From Thiocapsa sp. KS1 (GTDB lineage: Bacteria; Pseudomonadota; Gammaproteobacteria; Chromatiales; Chromatiaceae): DNA of 36,299 nucleotides. Under the pieces are notes generated by a model that had not been told where the DNA came from, did no database searches, and saw only the letters and a program-made list of their open reading frames with translations. The translations under genes and the position numbers were made by a program. The stretch covers positions 2,305,403 through 2,341,701 of the forward strand of contig NZ_LN848257.1 of the NCBI RefSeq assembly GCF_001499735.1, given 5' to 3'. Below are positions 17,598 to 25,047 of this stretch, in pieces (position 1 is the stretch's first letter; every line of letters begins with the position of its first letter).

Positions 17598-18035
17598 ATG
17601 ACCGACTCGATCGCCACCTTTATGACCGACGACCATCAGCGCTGTGACCACCTGCTCGCCGCCTGCGAGCAGGCGGTCTCGGGCGGCGATTGGACGCGAC
17701 TCGCGGAGCAGGCCAAGGATTTCTCGAATGCATTGCTCGGCCATTTCGACATGGAGGAGCAGGTGCTGTTTCCGGAGCTGGTCGCCGTCAGCCCCTGGGC
17801 CTCCGGTCCGACCGGCATGATGACCATGGAGCACGGTCAGATGCGCTCCTTGGTGGAGGAGCTCGAGGACGCGGTCGGCACGCAGGACGCAGACGCCTGT
17901 CTCGGCATCCTCGAGACGCTCCACCTGGTGATCCAGCAGCACAACTCGAAGGAAGAAGGCATCCTCTATCCGATGGCCGAGGAGAATCTGGGCGACCAGA
18001 CCCCGGACATCCTGAGCCGGCTGCAGGCGGCCTAG
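17598..18035 (+). CDS. Hemerythrin-like domain protein
   Basis: Cytoplasmic four-helix di-iron protein of 145 aa. The HHE pattern is visible: [10 protein letters not shown], then [14 protein letters not shown] (H-x3-E-x4-F/P), [10 protein letters not shown], and a C-terminal [15 protein letters not shown]. These histidines and acidic residues would bind two irons and oxygen or NO. Start ATG 17598 has GGAGG at 17586-17590. It is followed after 3 bases by a DUF2249 gene, and an NnrS-like gene comes next. This trio is common near denitrification genes, so a role in NO sensing, binding or repair is plausible but not proven. Confidence 0.9.
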   Translation: MTDSIATFMTDDHQRCDHLLAACEQAVSGGDWTRLAEQAKDFSNALLGHFDMEEQVLFPELVAVSPWASGPTGMMTMEHGQMRSLVEELEDAVGTQDADACLGILETLHLVIQQHNSKEEGILYPMAEENLGDQTPDILSRLQAA

Positions 18036-18038
18036 ACG

Positions 18039-18305
18039 ATGGACAGAACACTCGACGTCAGCGATCTTCCCGCCCCGGAGCCGATGGAGCGAATCCTCGA
18101 TGCGCTCGCCGACCTGCCGCCGGGCGATCGCCTGTGCGTACTCCATCGTCGCGAGCCCTATCCGCTCTACGACATGCTGCGACGCATGGGCTACCGCTGG
18201 GAGATCAGCTCCGAGGACGATCGGTATCGCATCCTGATCTCGCCCGTACCGCAGCATCAGCGTCCGGTCAGTCGATTGCGGCAACAGGGTGCGAGCCGTT
18301 TTTAA
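18039..18305 (+). CDS. DUF2249 domain protein
   Basis: An 88-aa protein, a single TusA-like DUF2249 fold. The conserved block [24 protein letters not shown] (residues about 32-55) and the following strand YRILISP are characteristic. DUF2249 proteins often sit next to hemerythrin and NnrS genes; their biochemical role is unknown. It starts 3 bases after the hemerythrin stop, so the two are surely co-transcribed. The TAA stop at 18303-18305 lies in the terminal repeat (TTAAACC) of the 193-bp element, so the C-terminal tail may have been changed by that insertion. Confidence 0.85.
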   Translation: MDRTLDVSDLPAPEPMERILDALADLPPGDRLCVLHRREPYPLYDMLRRMGYRWEISSEDDRYRILISPVPQHQRPVSRLRQQGASRF

Positions 18306-18494
18306 ACCGTGCCCGGCGCGGTATGCGATGTTTTGGGATGGGATCGGCCCCGGCAGACTTAACAACCGCTGGAGTCGGCGCGGTTTAAGATATTAAAAAA
18401 TATATTATTTTAAACCGCGCCCCCGATAAGGGCCGTGGATGCACTAAACGCCGAACTCACTCGAAAGTTAGCATCTCGCTCCGGACGCGGTTCA
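18302..18494 (+). repeat. 193-bp MITE-like repeat element, copy 1
   Basis: The element starts TTAAACCGTGCCC and ends GGACGCGGTTCA, giving imperfect terminal inverted repeats. Inside is a strong hairpin at about 18377-18421: GGCGCGGTTTAA pairs with TTAAACCGCGCC around an AT-rich loop containing AATATATT. A second copy of the same length lies at 29217-29409 in the opposite orientation; I estimate about 80-90% identity by eye over the whole length. There is no transposase gene, so it is a non-autonomous mobile or REP-like repeat. It separates the DUF2249 gene (whose stop it contains) from the NnrS-like gene (starting 6 bases after it). Confidence 0.85.
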
Positions 18495-18499
18495 AAAAA

Positions 18500-19771
18500 A
18501 TGATGGATACCGGCGGACTTTCTCTCGATCAGGCTCCGCCGATCGACATCCCCGCGCGCTTCTTCCTGACCGCGCCGCTGTTTGCGATCGCCGCCGGACT
18601 GCTCTTAGCCTGGCAAGGCCCGACCCTCCTGGTCTCGCGCTGGATGCCCGGCGCGCTCGCCGCGACCCACCTGATCGCCATCGGTTACCTCGGCCTGATC
18701 ATGTGTGGCGCGCTGCTGCAGATGTTGCCTGTGATCGCCGGTGCGCCGGTGCCGGCGGTGCGACTGGTCGGCACCCTGACCCATCTCCTGCTCACCTGCG
18801 GTGCCGCCGGGTTGGCGTTGGGCCTGGGCGGCGGGGACTCTGCCGCTCTGCTGGCCGGCGGTGTCTCTGCCGGACTGGGTTTCCTGGCCTTCGTATTCCC
18901 CGCCGCCATCGCGCTGGTGCGGGCGCGCGGTGTGCCGGGCACGCTGCTCGCCCTGCGCGCAGCGGCGATTGCGCTGGTCGTGACGGTGATCCTGGGTCTC
19001 CTGCTGGTCGCCGTCGTCCTGGGTTGGCCGCGGCTGCCGGACTTTTCCCGTGCGGTCGATGCGCATGCCGCCTGGGGCCTGATGGGCTGGGTCGGACTGC
19101 TCGTCATAGGCGTGGCTATTCAGGTGCTGCCGATGTTCTATGTGACGCCGGCCTATCCTGCGCCGATGCGGCGGTGGCTAGCTCCCGCCCTCTTGATCGG
19201 GATCGCCGGGGCCAGTGTGGCCTGGATCATCGGCGATGCGCTTCTCGGTCGGCTGCTGTTCGGTGCGACCGGACTGGGTTTCGTGGGCTTTGCCGTGACG
19301 ACGCTTGTGCTGATCCGGCGCCGACAGCGGCCGCGGCTCGATCCGACTCTGATCCATTGGTGGTCGGCGATGCTGAGTCTCTGCATGGCGGCCGTCTCCT
19401 GGGCCTTCGCGGCGCCGCCGACGCTGGTCGGCGTGCTGCTGCTGGTCGGGTTGGGCGTCGGCCTGCCGGCAGGGATGCTGTTTAAGATCATGCCGTTCTT
19501 GACCTGGTTTCATCTCCAGCATCGTCAACTCGCCGCCGGGCGTTTCGATCTGCGCATCCCGCACATGGGCGGTCTGCTGTCGATCCGTTGGGCGCAGGCG
19601 CAGGTCGGCCTGCATCTGCTCGCACTGGGGCTGCTCTGCGGAGCGGTCTTCGTTCCGGCGCTGGCGCGACCGGGCGGCCTGATTCTCGCGCTGTCCTCGG
19701 CGGTGTTGCTGGTCCTGCTGATCGGTGTTGCACGCACCTATAGGCGCTTTGCCGAGCGCCTTGCACTGTGA
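18500..19771 (+). CDS. NnrS-like / heme-copper-oxidase-I-like polytopic membrane protein
   Basis: A 423-aa integral membrane protein with about 12 TM helices. Family-like blocks are HLIAIGYLGLIMCGALLQMLP (about residues 57-77), HAAWGLMGWVGLLVIGVAIQVLPMFYVTP and LPAGMLFKIMPFLTWFHLQ; conserved His residues in the first two could bind heme. Such proteins are found with hemerythrin/DUF2249 genes in denitrifiers and are related to NnrS and oxidase subunit I. The exact function (NO stress tolerance, heme/copper handling) is not known. The start ATG-ATG at 18500/18503 follows an A-run and has no ribosome site, because the 193-bp element ends just upstream. Confidence 0.8.
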   Translation: MMDTGGLSLDQAPPIDIPARFFLTAPLFAIAAGLLLAWQGPTLLVSRWMPGALAATHLIAIGYLGLIMCGALLQMLPVIAGAPVPAVRLVGTLTHLLLTCGAAGLALGLGGGDSAALLAGGVSAGLGFLAFVFPAAIALVRARGVPGTLLALRAAAIALVVTVILGLLLVAVVLGWPRLPDFSRAVDAHAAWGLMGWVGLLVIGVAIQVLPMFYVTPAYPAPMRRWLAPALLIGIAGASVAWIIGDALLGRLLFGATGLGFVGFAVTTLVLIRRRQRPRLDPTLIHWWSAMLSLCMAAVSWAFAAPPTLVGVLLLVGLGVGLPAGMLFKIMPFLTWFHLQHRQLAAGRFDLRIPHMGGLLSIRWAQAQVGLHLLALGLLCGAVFVPALARPGGLILALSSAVLLVLLIGVARTYRRFAERLAL

Positions 19772-19927
19772 CGGACGACACGGCCCGCGCCTGAAAGCGC
19801 TCGCTCCCGAGCCAAGCCGGATATACTGCCGCCGGGATGACGGATGGGGTTTCCGTGCGGCCGATCCATCCGCCGTTCCTGTCGTTGCTGCTTCGACGGC
19901 CGCATCTCCACTCTCGGCGACCCCATT

Positions 19928-20452
19928 ATGTTCAAAGAAGAACGCACCGAATCCCGCTTCGACTGGTCGATGCTCGGCAACCTCGACGAGGGTCGGCCCA
20001 ATCTGGGCGATTCCATGAATGTTGCCGTCTACCGGCTGATGCAGTTCACGCTGCGCGATGTCATGATCCAAAAACTCGGTGTCTCGGAAGCCGATCATTT
20101 GTTCTACGACGCGGGCAAACGGGCGGGCGAGGAGTTCTACAAAAACGTCCTGACGCAAAAGCACGACTTCCAAGCCTTCGTGGCCGATCTTCAGGACTCG
20201 CTCAAACAGTTGAACATCGGCATCCTCCGTGTGGAGAAGGCCGATCTGGATCAACTGCGGTTTACGCTGACGGTCGCGGAAGATCTCGATTGCTCCGGTA
20301 TCCCGGTCTGCGGCGAGCAGGTCTGCACCTACGATGAAGGCTTCATTCACGGACTGCTCACATCCCACACGGGCCGCGAGTTTCAGGTCCGCGAGGTCGA
20401 TTGCTGGGCCTCCGGCGATCGGGTCTGCCGCTTCGAGGCACAGGCGCTTTGA
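19928..20452 (+). CDS. V4R-domain sensor protein
   Basis: A 174-aa protein with a V4R (4-vinyl reductase) fold, a ligand-binding domain related to heme-NO-binding and BchJ-like proteins. Typical elements are RLMQFTLRDVMIQKLG, LFYDAGKRAGEEFYKN and the C-terminal CTYDEGFIHGLL...CWASGDRVCRFE, with several Cys (CSGIPVCGEQVC, DCWASGDRVC) that could bind metal. I start at ATG 19928, since the upstream in-frame extension to 19844 looks non-coding; ribosome-site support is weak. It ends 22 bases before a SiaA-like phosphatase gene that has no membrane sensor of its own, so this protein is the likely input module. The ligand is unknown. Confidence 0.85.
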   Translation: MFKEERTESRFDWSMLGNLDEGRPNLGDSMNVAVYRLMQFTLRDVMIQKLGVSEADHLFYDAGKRAGEEFYKNVLTQKHDFQAFVADLQDSLKQLNIGILRVEKADLDQLRFTLTVAEDLDCSGIPVCGEQVCTYDEGFIHGLLTSHTGREFQVREVDCWASGDRVCRFEAQAL

Positions 20453-20474
20453 CGGCCACACGGAGCCACCGCGC

Positions 20475-21671
20475 ATGATCCAGGTCGATATCGGCGATCT
20501 CGATCGGCTCACCGAGGCGAGCTATCGGATCCTGCGCGGCGAAAAACCGCCGCTTCTGGAGCTGCCGCCCGAGTACCCGGACAACGAGTTTCGTCAGTTC
20601 GTCGAGTACTTCAACCGGCTGATCGGCGAATACACCCTGTTCGCCGATTTCATGTATGCGATGGCGCGCGGTGAGCTGGACTACGAGCCGCCGGCCAGCA
20701 AGATGCGCGTCGTGCAGTCGTTCAAGAGCCTGCAGGCCAATCTGCGTCATCTCACCTGGAAGACCCAGCAGATCGCCGCCGGCGATCTGACGCAGCGGGT
20801 CGACTTCATGGGCGACTTCTCGGCCGCCTTCAACGAGATGACACGCCAGTTGGAGCAGGCGTTCGCGGATGTGAGCGCGGAGAAAGAGCGCTCGGATCAG
20901 CTCCTGCTGCGCGTGACCGACAGCATCCAGTACGCCCAGCGCATCCAATCGGCACTGCTGCCGGCGGATACGGCGTTCGGTCCGGCCGGGGTCGAGGGAA
21001 TCAGTCTCTGGCTGCCGCGCGATATCGTCGGCGGGGATCTCTTCTGCGTCGAAACCTGTCCCGCCGGCGTGCTGGTGGCGCTCCTGGATTGCACCGGCCA
21101 TGGCGTGCCCGGCGCCCTGATGTCGATGCTTGCGGTGGCCGGTCTGCGACGCCTGATCCAGGATGAAGCCTGCCATGCGCCTGCCGACCTACTCCACGGC
21201 ATGAATGACTGGGTCAAAACAACCCTGCGACAGGAAACCGACGAGAGCCCGTCGGACGACGGCCTGGATGCGGCCATCTGCCTGCTGCGTCCGGATGCGG
21301 GCGAGCTGATCTTCGCCGGGGCGCACCTGCCGCTCTACCGGATGCACGACGGCGCGCTCGAGGTGATCCGCGGCGACCGGCCGAGTCTGGGCTACAAGCG
21401 CTCACGCAGCGACGTCGTCTTCACCAGCCACAGCTTCCCGCTGGATCCGGGCAGCGTCTTCTATCTCTGCTCGGATGGTCTCCTGGATCAGCCCGGTGGC
21501 TCGCGCGGACTCCCGTTGGGCCGGTCGGGCTTCAGGCGGATGGTCGAGGCGATTTGGGATCAGCCGCTCGCAACACAGCGGGCGCACATCGAGGCCGCGT
21601 TCCTGGCCCATGCGGGTGAGTACGAGCGGCGCGACGATGTGACGCTCCTCGGCTGGCGGGCGCTCGCATGA
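20475..21671 (+). CDS. SiaA-like PP2C/SpoIIE phosphatase with HAMP-like segment
   Basis: A 398-aa protein. An N-terminal helical domain (1-95) leads to a HAMP-like helix pair (about 98-130; IAAGDLTQRVDFMGDFSAAFNEM) and a coiled coil (127-160). The SpoIIE/PP2C phosphatase domain follows, with metal ligands Asp188 in VGGDLF and Asp205 in DCTGHGVPGALMSM, plus DDGLDAAI and CSDGLLDQ. In Pseudomonas, SiaA dephosphorylates SiaC, releasing it to activate the diguanylate cyclase SiaD. Genes like siaD, siaC and siaB lie just downstream on the other strand. Unlike the Pseudomonas protein it has no TM helices, so it should be cytoplasmic. CGGAG at 20461-20465 supports the start. Confidence 0.88.
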   Translation: MIQVDIGDLDRLTEASYRILRGEKPPLLELPPEYPDNEFRQFVEYFNRLIGEYTLFADFMYAMARGELDYEPPASKMRVVQSFKSLQANLRHLTWKTQQIAAGDLTQRVDFMGDFSAAFNEMTRQLEQAFADVSAEKERSDQLLLRVTDSIQYAQRIQSALLPADTAFGPAGVEGISLWLPRDIVGGDLFCVETCPAGVLVALLDCTGHGVPGALMSMLAVAGLRRLIQDEACHAPADLLHGMNDWVKTTLRQETDESPSDDGLDAAICLLRPDAGELIFAGAHLPLYRMHDGALEVIRGDRPSLGYKRSRSDVVFTSHSFPLDPGSVFYLCSDGLLDQPGGSRGLPLGRSGFRRMVEAIWDQPLATQRAHIEAAFLAHAGEYERRDDVTLLGWRALA

Positions 21672-21693
21672 ATCGGTGAGCCTCGAGCGCCCT

Positions 21694-22800
21694 TCACTCG
21701 GCAAGGTGTGCGATCACCCGATTGCGTCCGCTGCGCTTGGCCTCGTAGAGGGCCTGATCGGCCAGCTTCAACAGGGCGCCGATGGCGACCTGGCTGGTCG
21801 GCATGGTGCAGGTGCCGATGCTCACGGTAAAGCTCAGCATCGTGCCGTCCGGCATGGGCAGATAGGTTTGCTCGATGCTCCGGCGCAGCCGCTCGGCCAC
21901 GTCCTGCGTGGTCTCCGGGCTTGAGCTCGGCAACAGGATCGCGAACTCCTCGCCGCCGAGGCGGCCGATCAGGTCACCTTCGCGAAACTGTTTACGACAC
22001 AGACGCGATAAGGCCCGCAGCACCTCGTCGCCGATGTCGTGGCCATAGCTGTCGTTGATGCGCTTGAAGTGGTCGGCGTCCAGCATCAGGAGACCCATGT
22101 GCTGGTCCGAACGGCGACGGCGTTGCAGCTCATGCTCGCACAGCTCAAGGAAATGCCGACGGTTCAGCAGACCGGTCAGACCGTCGGTGGTCGCCAGATA
22201 ACGGAGCTCGTCCACCATGCGCTTGCGCTCGGTGATGTCCGAGAGGATGCCCTCCACGATCATGATCGGGGCGCTGTGGTCGTCCGCATGGGCGTGGGCG
22301 TTGATCTCGACCCAGATAATGCTGTCGTCCTTATGGAGCATCCGGGTCTGCAGGCGGGTCGCGCTGCCGTGCTCGGCCAGGTTGGCGATGAAACGCTCCT
22401 TCTCGGACTCGTCCAGGAAGGGCCAGAGCTCGTCTTCTTCGTGGACGCGCAGGAACTCCAACGGGGTGCCGTAGCCCAGCGTGTGCGCCATCGCCGGATT
22501 GACATCCAGGAATCGGCCGCTCAACTGAGCGATGAAGATGCCTTCGCTCACATTGTCGAAGAGCGAACGGTACTTCAGCTCGCTCTTGCGCAGACGGTCG
22601 TTGAGATGGTTGAGCTCGATCTGCATGCGGTCGCTGACCTTGATCAGCGAGCGCACGTGACGCAGCAGACGGCTGTACTGACCGGTCAGCTCGGCGAAGG
22701 GTTCGGACGCATCGCCGAGTCTTCCGGACGTCAAGAGATCCTCGGCGGCACGCAAGGTGCGCTCTTCGCCGTCGAGCAACCCCGGTGCGGGCGGTGTCAC
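21694..22800 (-). CDS. PAS-GGDEF diguanylate cyclase (SiaD-like)
   Basis: A 368-aa soluble enzyme making c-di-GMP. An N-terminal helical/coiled-coil region (1-70) precedes a PAS domain (about 72-195: YRSLFDNVSEGIFIAQLSG, GILSDITERK) and a GGDEF domain (about 205-366) with the active-site motif GGEEF. An RxxD inhibitory site (REGD) sits five residues before it, so product inhibition is expected. The GTG start at 22800 overlaps the siaC-like stop (GTGA), which indicates tight coupling; SiaC-type proteins bind and activate SiaD. The PAS domain is an addition relative to Pseudomonas SiaD, as I remember it. The gene is convergent with the siaA-like gene (22 bases between stops). Confidence 0.92.
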   Translation of the reverse strand: MTPPAPGLLDGEERTLRAAEDLLTSGRLGDASEPFAELTGQYSRLLRHVRSLIKVSDRMQIELNHLNDRLRKSELKYRSLFDNVSEGIFIAQLSGRFLDVNPAMAHTLGYGTPLEFLRVHEEDELWPFLDESEKERFIANLAEHGSATRLQTRMLHKDDSIIWVEINAHAHADDHSAPIMIVEGILSDITERKRMVDELRYLATTDGLTGLLNRRHFLELCEHELQRRRRSDQHMGLLMLDADHFKRINDSYGHDIGDEVLRALSRLCRKQFREGDLIGRLGGEEFAILLPSSSPETTQDVAERLRRSIEQTYLPMPDGTMLSFTVSIGTCTMPTSQVAIGALLKLADQALYEAKRSGRNRVIAHLAE

Positions 22801-23198
22801 GGGCGGGCCTCCAGCTCGACGAGACGAAACTCGACCGCGGTCAGCTCTTCACTGAAATCCTCGCCGCACTCCAGCGCCGTCTCGTTTTGCGGATCGTAAC
22901 GCCAGGTCACGCGGATCGACGCGCCGTTGCGTGCGGCGAGATCCAACAGATCAAGCAGATTCAGGATCACCTTGGTGCTGCTGCTGTTGAGATAACCGAT
23001 CTCGAGCTCGACTTCGACGGATTCTCCGGGTTGCAGGGCGTCGAGCAGCGCCTGCACCCATGCGAAGACCGGGGCGTAGAAGGCTGCGGCATTCTCCGGA
23101 TAGGACTCGCCCCTCAGCATGAGGCAACGCGCTGCCGCGTCAAACCGGATCTCGGGCGAGGAGCGCGTCGCTTCGATGATTAAGTCTTCCATTCGCAT
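22797..23198 (-). CDS. SiaC-like regulator (DUF1987)
   Basis: A 133-aa protein of the SiaC/DUF1987 family, with a STAS-like partner-switch fold. The key block is EIGYLNSSSTKVILNLLDLL: the Thr in SSSTK (about Thr75) corresponds to the threonine phosphorylated by SiaB and dephosphorylated by SiaA in Pseudomonas. Unphosphorylated SiaC activates the cyclase. ATGs at 23198 and 23192 are both possible; I used the first. It lies 13 bases after the siaB-like gene and overlaps the cyclase gene by a GTGA junction. Confidence 0.9.
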   Translation of the reverse strand: MRMEDLIIEATRSSPEIRFDAAARCLMLRGESYPENAAAFYAPVFAWVQALLDALQPGESVEVELEIGYLNSSSTKVILNLLDLLDLAARNGASIRVTWRYDPQNETALECGEDFSEELTAVEFRLVELEARP

Positions 23199-23211
23199 AA
23201 TCTCGTGTGCG

Positions 23212-23757
23212 TCAGATCGTGACGCTCAGGCTGAAGAAGGCGAACCGATCATCGATATCGGTCAAGGTGTAGAGCAATGGCCCGCTGGATTTACGTGCCA
23301 TCTCGATCAGACCCAGGCCGCCGCCGCCGGCAGCGGTGAGCGGCTCGCGCATCTGCCGGCGCTGCAGGGCCTTGAGCTCCGCCTTGTCGAGCCCGCTCAG
23401 ATGCTCCAGATGCGCGACCAGGCCGGGCGCGTCCGCGCGGTCGATCAGATTGCCCGAGCTGACGATATAACGGCCGTCGTCATGGGCGATGACGACGATA
23501 CCGGAATGACGCAGTTGGGCATGATCCGGATGCTGCTCCCAGCGCTTGATGTAGTTGCGCACGTTCTGCGCCTGCTCGATATAGATCGCGAAGACATCCA
23601 TGAGCGAAGAGCGCGCCAGGCTGGCGTCTTCCAAATAGTTTTTCACCGCATGACCGAGCTCTTCGATGATGCTGTGCGAGAAGGGGCCGCTGAAGCTCAT
23701 CAGGATGCCCTGGTGACTCAGTTGGCGCTGCAGTTGAACGAGATCGAGCTTGTCCAT
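23212..23757 (-). CDS. SiaB-like kinase (SiaB family)
   Basis: A 181-aa cytoplasmic protein of the SiaB family, a small GHKL-type kinase that phosphorylates SiaC on threonine. Visible features are ILMSFSGPFSHSIIEELGHAVKNYLE, FAIYIEQAQNVRNYIKRWE, and a Gly-rich ATP-lid-like stretch AAGGGGLGLIEMARKS (about 145-160). ATG 23757 is chosen because the family N terminus (DKLDLVQLQRQL) starts there, with GAGACA upstream. It is the first gene of siaB-siaC-siaD on the minus strand, facing the V4R-siaA pair. Confidence 0.87.
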   Translation of the reverse strand: MDKLDLVQLQRQLSHQGILMSFSGPFSHSIIEELGHAVKNYLEDASLARSSLMDVFAIYIEQAQNVRNYIKRWEQHPDHAQLRHSGIVVIAHDDGRYIVSSGNLIDRADAPGLVAHLEHLSGLDKAELKALQRRQMREPLTAAGGGGLGLIEMARKSSGPLLYTLTDIDDRFAFFSLSVTI

Positions 23758-24204
23758 GGTCGTGTCTCGGGGTCGGGTCTCGACGAATCCGGCAGTGCGA
23801 CGACATCGCGACGGAAGGAGCTTTGCGCCCACCTCGTCGTCGGGAAGCGTGCCCTGTCGATCGGGGTCCAACAGGAGGCGACAGGCGATCCGGCGTGGCG
23901 GTTAGTATAGACACTCCGATATCCGGGTGTCGAAGAGATGGCGGGGTGCGGGACTTACAAAGTGGCCGCTTGCCGGGACCGCCGACCTCAGCCGGCGTCG
24001 GCGGCAAGCGCGCCTCGGTTGAGCTGGTCGGCCCCGTCTTCGGCAATCCAAGCCGACTGAAGTCGGCGGTCCCGGGGGCTCGCGGGCGATTGAGCGACAG
24101 AGGCGGGGGTGGTCGGTGCCGATCGTCCTATTGCGGGCCGAGATGACCCCGGCGCGCTGGTGTGGGCTCCGGTGCTTACACGAGAGCCCGACCCGGAACC
24201 CTCC
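23758..24204. other. Intergenic region with a large GC-rich inverted repeat
   Basis: About 450 bases without a convincing gene, upstream of siaB and downstream of the DsrC-like gene. Its main feature is a repeat at 23973-24075, listed separately. The siaB promoter should lie between 23758 and about 23950; no clear box is seen. Confidence 0.5.
23973..24075. repeat. Palindromic repeat, family C (CCGGGACCGCCGAC arms)
   Basis: Perfect 14-bp inverted arms: CCGGGACCGCCGAC at 23973-23986 and GTCGGCGGTCCCGG at 24062-24075. Each is followed or preceded by a smaller hairpin (GCCGACCTCAGCCGGC-like on the left; GCCGAC-TGAA-GTCGGC on the right). It is a REP-like pair facing each other, located past the 3' end of the DsrC-like gene. 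Confidence 0.75.
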
Positions 24205-24846
24205 TCAATGCTCGCCCTTGGTGCGCAACAATCCGGCCAGGCGGTTGCCTTGCTTCTGCGGACCACCGCGCGGGAAGAGGCGATGCAGGTAGCGATTGCT
24301 GCCCTTCTCGCTGCCCCAGACCTTGCGAAAATGGGCAATCATGTCGCGCACCATGGCCTGGGTGCCATGCTTGGCATAACTGGCTCTCAGGAAGCGGATG
24401 ACCTCCCAGTGCTCGGCGTTCAGCTCGAGTCCGTCGTACTCAGCCAGGGCGCGGGCGAATTCCTCCGACCAATCCGACGGATCCACGAGATAGCCTTCGC
24501 TGTCGGTGAGGATCTCACGGGAACCGACCTGGATGCTGCGGGTCGTCATGTTGGGATAGGCGTTGCTGCCGGAGGGGAACTCGCCCGGCAGGCCCTTCGA
24601 GTCGCGCTCGGATTGGGTAATCGACCAAAGCTCGATCGGGATCTCGCCGTCTAGGCGCCCGTCGAAACGCTCCACACCGGACACCAGCACCTTGCCGCTG
24701 GTCGGCGGCAGATCGAAGCGCGCCACGCCCGCGCGGTCGGTAAGGACAGGCGCCGTCTCGGACCCGTCCGCGTCCAGCCTGAGGACCACGGGGGTGCGTT
24801 TCAGCGGCTCGTTCGTGACCTTCATGGACACCTTTACGTCGATCAT
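24205..24846 (-). CDS. Cysteine-less DsrC-like (RspA-type) protein with N-terminal beta-sandwich domain
   Basis: A 213-aa protein with two parts. Residues about 112-209 match the DsrC/TusE family (DSEGYLVDPSDWSEEFARALA, ELNAEHWEVIRFLR, NRYLHRLFPRGGPQKQ). However, both redox cysteines of DsrC are missing: the usual KQACKIAG is KQGNRLAG, and the C-terminal Cys-Val is replaced by GEH. It therefore cannot carry sulfur as DsrC does and resembles the cysteine-free RspA branch, thought to be regulatory. Residues 1-105 look like a beta-rich Ig/transthyretin-like domain (VVLRLDADGSETAPVLTDRAG, ARFDLPPTSGKVLVSGVERF). No signal peptide is seen. It is divergent from a LysR gene, which probably controls it. 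Confidence 0.8.
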   Translation of the reverse strand: MIDVKVSMKVTNEPLKRTPVVLRLDADGSETAPVLTDRAGVARFDLPPTSGKVLVSGVERFDGRLDGEIPIELWSITQSERDSKGLPGEFPSGSNAYPNMTTRSIQVGSREILTDSEGYLVDPSDWSEEFARALAEYDGLELNAEHWEVIRFLRASYAKHGTQAMVRDMIAHFRKVWGSEKGSNRYLHRLFPRGGPQKQGNRLAGLLRTKGEH

Positions 24847-24936
24847 GGTCTCGTCTCCGACTCCATCGATTTGGTTCTATATCATCAAATTAGCTGCTAC
24901 TTGAGCCCAAGACAAACGAATCCTTTCGGCGTTAGA

Positions 24937-24953
24937 TATCGCGTTTCTCGATA
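24937..24953. promoter_or_regulatory. Candidate LysR-type operator in the divergent promoter region
   Basis: TATCG-CGTTTCT-CGATA is a perfect 5-bp inverted repeat with a 7-base spacer, the general shape of LysR-regulator sites. It lies between the DsrC-like gene (start 24846) and the LysR gene (start 25048). On the minus side, TATAGA near 24880 could be the -10 of the DsrC-like gene. Assignment is by position and symmetry only. Confidence 0.45.
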
Positions 24954-25047
24954 CCAAAGAACTTAAGCCGTGTTTGCTCCGGCCCGCAGGGATTGATACA
25001 AAGGCGGATCAACATGACACGGGCGCATGCCATGCCGAACGCGGCTT

